Below are positions 61,201 through 64,000 of a stretch of DNA of 64,000 bases, in pieces. Numbering within the stretch: position 1 is the stretch's first letter; each line of letters starts with the position of its first letter. A model generated the notes under the pieces. The model had not been told where the DNA came from and did no database searches. It saw nothing but the letters and a program-made list of their open reading frames with translations. Position numbers and translations under genes: made by a program. Source of the DNA: Agrypnia vestita (Eukaryota > Arthropoda > Insecta > Trichoptera > Phryganeidae); NCBI GenBank assembly GCA_016648135.1, contig JADDOH010000295.1, forward strand, positions 62,001-126,000, written 5' to 3'.

Positions 61201-61992
61201 ACTGTCAGTGCATGTTTTTATCAACTGAGACAGATTAAAAGTATTCGCAGACATCTTCCCTCTGAGGCAGCCCGTTTACTCATCAATGCATTTGTTGTAT
61301 CACGTGTGGACTACTGCAATGGTATCTACGCTGGCCTACCGATGTTTCAACTCGATAGACTACAATCTGTTCTAAACGCTGCAGCACGGATCATATATGG
61401 AACGTCAAAATTCTCGCACATAACATCCCTTCTGCGAGAATTGCACTGGCTTCGTTTTCCTGAAAGAGTAGAGTTCAAACTGTGTTGGTTGATGTACAAG
61501 GCAACTCATAACATGGCGCCTCTGTATCTTCAGGAGCTCTGTATTCCAGACAACATAAATGGGAGACGTCAAACTCTTAGGTCAGCGTCTACTTCAGCGG
61601 TGGGAAGGATTGTGGAACCGGCAAGTCAGTTCCAGAAAACTAGGTTCAGCGAATGGGCATTTGCGGTGGCGGGCCCCAAAGCGTGGAACTCTTTGCCCTC
61701 CCTGATAAGAAACACGGATTCAGAGACTTTATTTAAGAAAAGACTTAAAACGCACTTGTTTACAAAATCTTTTCCAGAACCTTTTTAATATTGTTGTTTT
61801 TAACGTTGTTTTTTTTACTATTTTATGTTTTGAACTGTTTTTCTTTCTCTTTTCTTTTTCATTTTATTTTTCATTTTGTAATTCTATGATTTTAGTATGT
61901 AAGAGTTTTTTGTGTGTAAAGCGCCCTTGAGGTGAAATTTTCACAAAAATGGCGCTATATAAATAATCCAATATTATTATTATTATTATTAT
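58250..61992 (+). mobile_element. L2/CR1-type LINE, nearly full length
   Basis: A 5' region (58250-58576), one long ORF region, and a 3' end with AAGCGCCCTTGAGG and GCGCTATATAAATAA followed by an ATT-repeat tail, the hallmark of L2/CR1-type elements. Confidence 0.85.
58577..61788 (+). pseudogene. LINE endonuclease-reverse transcriptase with two lesions
   Basis: 58577-59932: N-terminal basic region, then the APE endonuclease with TWNARSIRNK, VTETWHDD, TIYRPGSK, ITGDLNIRLD, DVII and SDHRLV. An in-frame TGA at 59930-59932 interrupts it and reading resumes without shift. 59969-60658: linker and RT fingers with NYRPVSNLPLLSKILEKV and QSAYRCHHSTETGVL. A 1-base frame change near 60630-60645 then leads into 60643-61788 with LDMSAAFDTVDHQILLERL, GVPQGLVLGPLLY and the catalytic CYADDTQIYFF, and a C-terminus ending HLFTKSFPEPF. 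The protein nicks target DNA and copies its RNA in place. Only two inactivating changes suggest recent insertion. Confidence 0.92.
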
Positions 61993-62400
61993 CGATTAAT
62001 ATCGTTCATTATCGATTACACAAACGATAATATTGATCAAGCGATAAATTTCATTTATCGTTATCCACCATTATCGATCCAATTGATAATTTTTTTTTAT
62101 CGTTTCGTTTATTATCGATTCGAATATATAGTCCCTTAGAAGGGACTATATTAGAGACATCTATGGTCTTTACCACGACAGAGTATACATAGATTTCGCC
62201 GCTGGTAATATACCTTCATATTTTTAAAATGGAATATGAAACAATATTCTATTTAATGTAGATATATGATATTCTTGCGAATTATTTAATATATACACTA
62301 GAATACGCCTGAAAATTATTATTTTAATTTTTTTGACACCTTTTGAGACCAGTATAATATATTTTTAACAATATTTTTGTAGGTATGTTCTGAGAACACA

Positions 62401-63175
62401 ATTCCTGAATTAATTAATATTCATTATTAATTAATTAATTTTTCACCAAGCTCTGTGGCCACTGTATATCTTAGTCTCGATACGATCCAAAAAAATGTTT
62501 ACGGCTGTTCGCAATCAGACAGGGTACCTATAATTTATGTGCCTTCCAAAATACCAAAACTCATTTCGTTTCTTTTCCATTTAACTAACTAATTTTCATC
62601 ATTCCCTTCCAGCAATATATTTTGAAGGCTTCCAGTCGGTTCGTCTTTTTTATTAGGTTAAAGCTGATACTGATCTGCTTTGCATTGAAACATTGATGCG
62701 ATTTTTCTACATCATTACAGTTGCATTACATTAAATAATTTTATGCACCCCGAATAAGAAAAATCTTGATAGGGGTTAAAGGGAAAAAGGCAACACTTGC
62801 ATTTTAGGATAGAAATGTTTGGCGTTGCAAGGATAGTCCATTCTATACTGCAAGCTTAGCAAGCGCGCGAACCACACTGTGCGTAGTCAGCCACACACTC
62901 GATAGAGGTTAATTCTAAGAAAAAAAATCGTAATCTACGAAAAAAAAATATCCTTGCCATGTCCTAATGCCCATCGTACTCGATCACTTCTTACGGACAT
63001 ATCTAGGACTTTATCTGCTTACCTCCTATTACAAATGAAATATATTGCAGTTCAGAGATGTCGTTTTTGATCGTCGCGCTTTCCGACTACCAATATTTTC
63101 GGTCGCTCAAGCAAGTAGACAAAGGAATGTTCCCGAAGATCACTCATTTTGCTTTCGGAAAATCTGGCCAGTCAA
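62401..63175. other. No genes supported
   Basis: AT-rich with no recognised repeat or reading frame. Confidence 0.5.
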
Positions 63176-63179
63176 GACA

Positions 63180-63865
63180 CACATGCTCATTAATGGCACT
63201 TGAGCATGCGCAGTATTGAGCTTCTTGAGCAATTGCTAATTAGTATGTGTGTACGAACATTGGTAGTAATGAACGTGCTCATTACTAGCACGCTCAAAAA
63301 TCAATTGCCGGTTGATTTATGAGCATGCTCATTTGGGTATCTTTTGAGCATGTGTGAACAGGCTTGCTTATGAGCATGCTAATGTCATTCGCGGCTAGTA
63401 TTGATTATCAATGCGATCTTCTCAGTCTCTGATGAAACAAATATGGCGCGTTGGGGAGATGACAATCATTCCTTTTCGTGACTTATTATTATAGGAATCA
63501 CGAATGTCTGTGGAGTATTCGGTCACCGCTGTATAAAAATAATACAGCAATAAATAATGTTAATGAAATTTTATTAAAATACACGAATGATTCTAATCTT
63601 ACATTAAAAATTATAAAAACTAAAATCAAAAAAGTGCGGATGGAAACTCGGTAACTGTTTTGATTTATTGGTTCACTTGAATTTCATATTTCAGTTTGCA
63701 ATATTTCCATTTTGAACAAGAGCATCTCTATTCTATGACAAGAGCATGCCAGTAATAAGCATGTGTGTTTGATTGCTAGTTTTGAGCATAAGCATGATAA
63801 TAACGAGCAAGTGTGTACAGTTGTTAGAGCATGCTAATGAGCATGCTCAAAAATAAGCATGTATA
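63180..63865. repeat. GAGCATG subterminal repeat clusters
   Basis: GAGCATG or its complement occurs about a dozen times in two clusters, 63182-63385 and 63730-63850, often as the palindrome GAGCATGCTC (63321, 63837) and often extended to GAGCATGTGTGNAC. A 330-bp spacer separates the clusters. Layout of a DNA transposon with subterminal binding sites; no termini or protein found. Confidence 0.6.
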
Positions 63866-64000
63866 TCAGTACCTTTATACATGTCCAGTTCCATCTCCTC
63901 GTTTCTGACACAGCATTTAATTGTAGAAATAGTTCGCATCTAAAACAAAGATGGTGCCTGCTAGTGGGAAAACACATTCAAAATAAATAATGAAAACATG

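Larger units (their letters stand above)
57474..62145. mobile_element. ATCGATAA-rich element hosting a LINE
   Basis: AGGGACT near 57477 and AGTCCCT near 62132 are inverted ends. Just inside both, 57500-57660 and 61990-62120 are packed with TATCGATAA-like words in inverted arrangement. The interior holds a reversed SINE (57861-58030) and the L2/CR1 LINE. Confidence 0.5.
57206..62400. mobile_element. Composite: CTCACAGAGACGA element split by nested insertions
   Basis: 57276-57440 matches the left arm of the element at 13476-14250, and 62265-62380 matches that element's interior (ACACTAGAATACGC, then GACCAGTAT). About 4.7 kb of other elements lie between the two parts. The TATGTTCTGAGAACAC word occurs at both outer edges. 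Confidence 0.5.

Overview
The window is strongly AT-rich animal DNA with short spliced exons, dense transposon remnants and few host genes. Immulectin-like dual-domain C-type lectin exons, the mix of Helitron, piggyBac, P, Harbinger, Penelope, RTE and L2 elements, and the many small hairpin MITEs point to an insect, most likely a moth or butterfly. The species is inferred, not proven.

Host genes supported by exon structure: (1) a minus-strand dual-CRD C-type lectin (exons between 2536 and 7124), plus one paralogous lectin exon at 238-531 belonging to a second tandem gene that runs off the left edge; (2) a complete plus-strand Sec61 beta gene (25484-28263, three coding exons); (3) a complete minus-strand FAM210/DUF1279 mitochondrial membrane protein gene (31761-34380, three coding exons). 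A minus-strand heat-shock-type promoter at about 9.8-10.0 kb has no recognisable protein gene behind it.

Layout: 0-8 kb lectin cluster, its introns filled with a LINE fragment, a long AAAT microsatellite, an almost G-free tract and foldback repeats. 8-16 kb LINE remnants, the heat-shock promoter, a 0.8 kb TIR element and a GC-rich array of tiny hairpins (15.76-16.04 kb). 16.4-18.8 kb a decayed Helitron helicase. 21.3-24.6 kb a P-element/THAP9-type transposon with exact terminal inverted repeats and target-site duplication. 25.4-34.4 kb the Sec61 beta and FAM210 genes. 36-49 kb repeats, including RTE and CR1-like LINE ends, Penelope-type repeats with hammerhead ribozyme motifs, a deleted Harbinger element with a MADF remnant, and some complex unassigned sequence. 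49-64 kb SINEs, hairpin MITEs, a nested stack (a TIR element holding an ATCGATAA-rich element holding a nearly intact L2/CR1 LINE) and a terminal cluster of GAGCATG repeats.

The host genes do not form a pathway; they are unrelated neighbours. Most of the window's biology is mobile DNA at different stages of decay. The least explained structures are the hairpin array at 15.8 kb, the ribozyme-bearing foldbacks at 41-47 kb, the orphan heat-shock promoter and the G-depleted tract.
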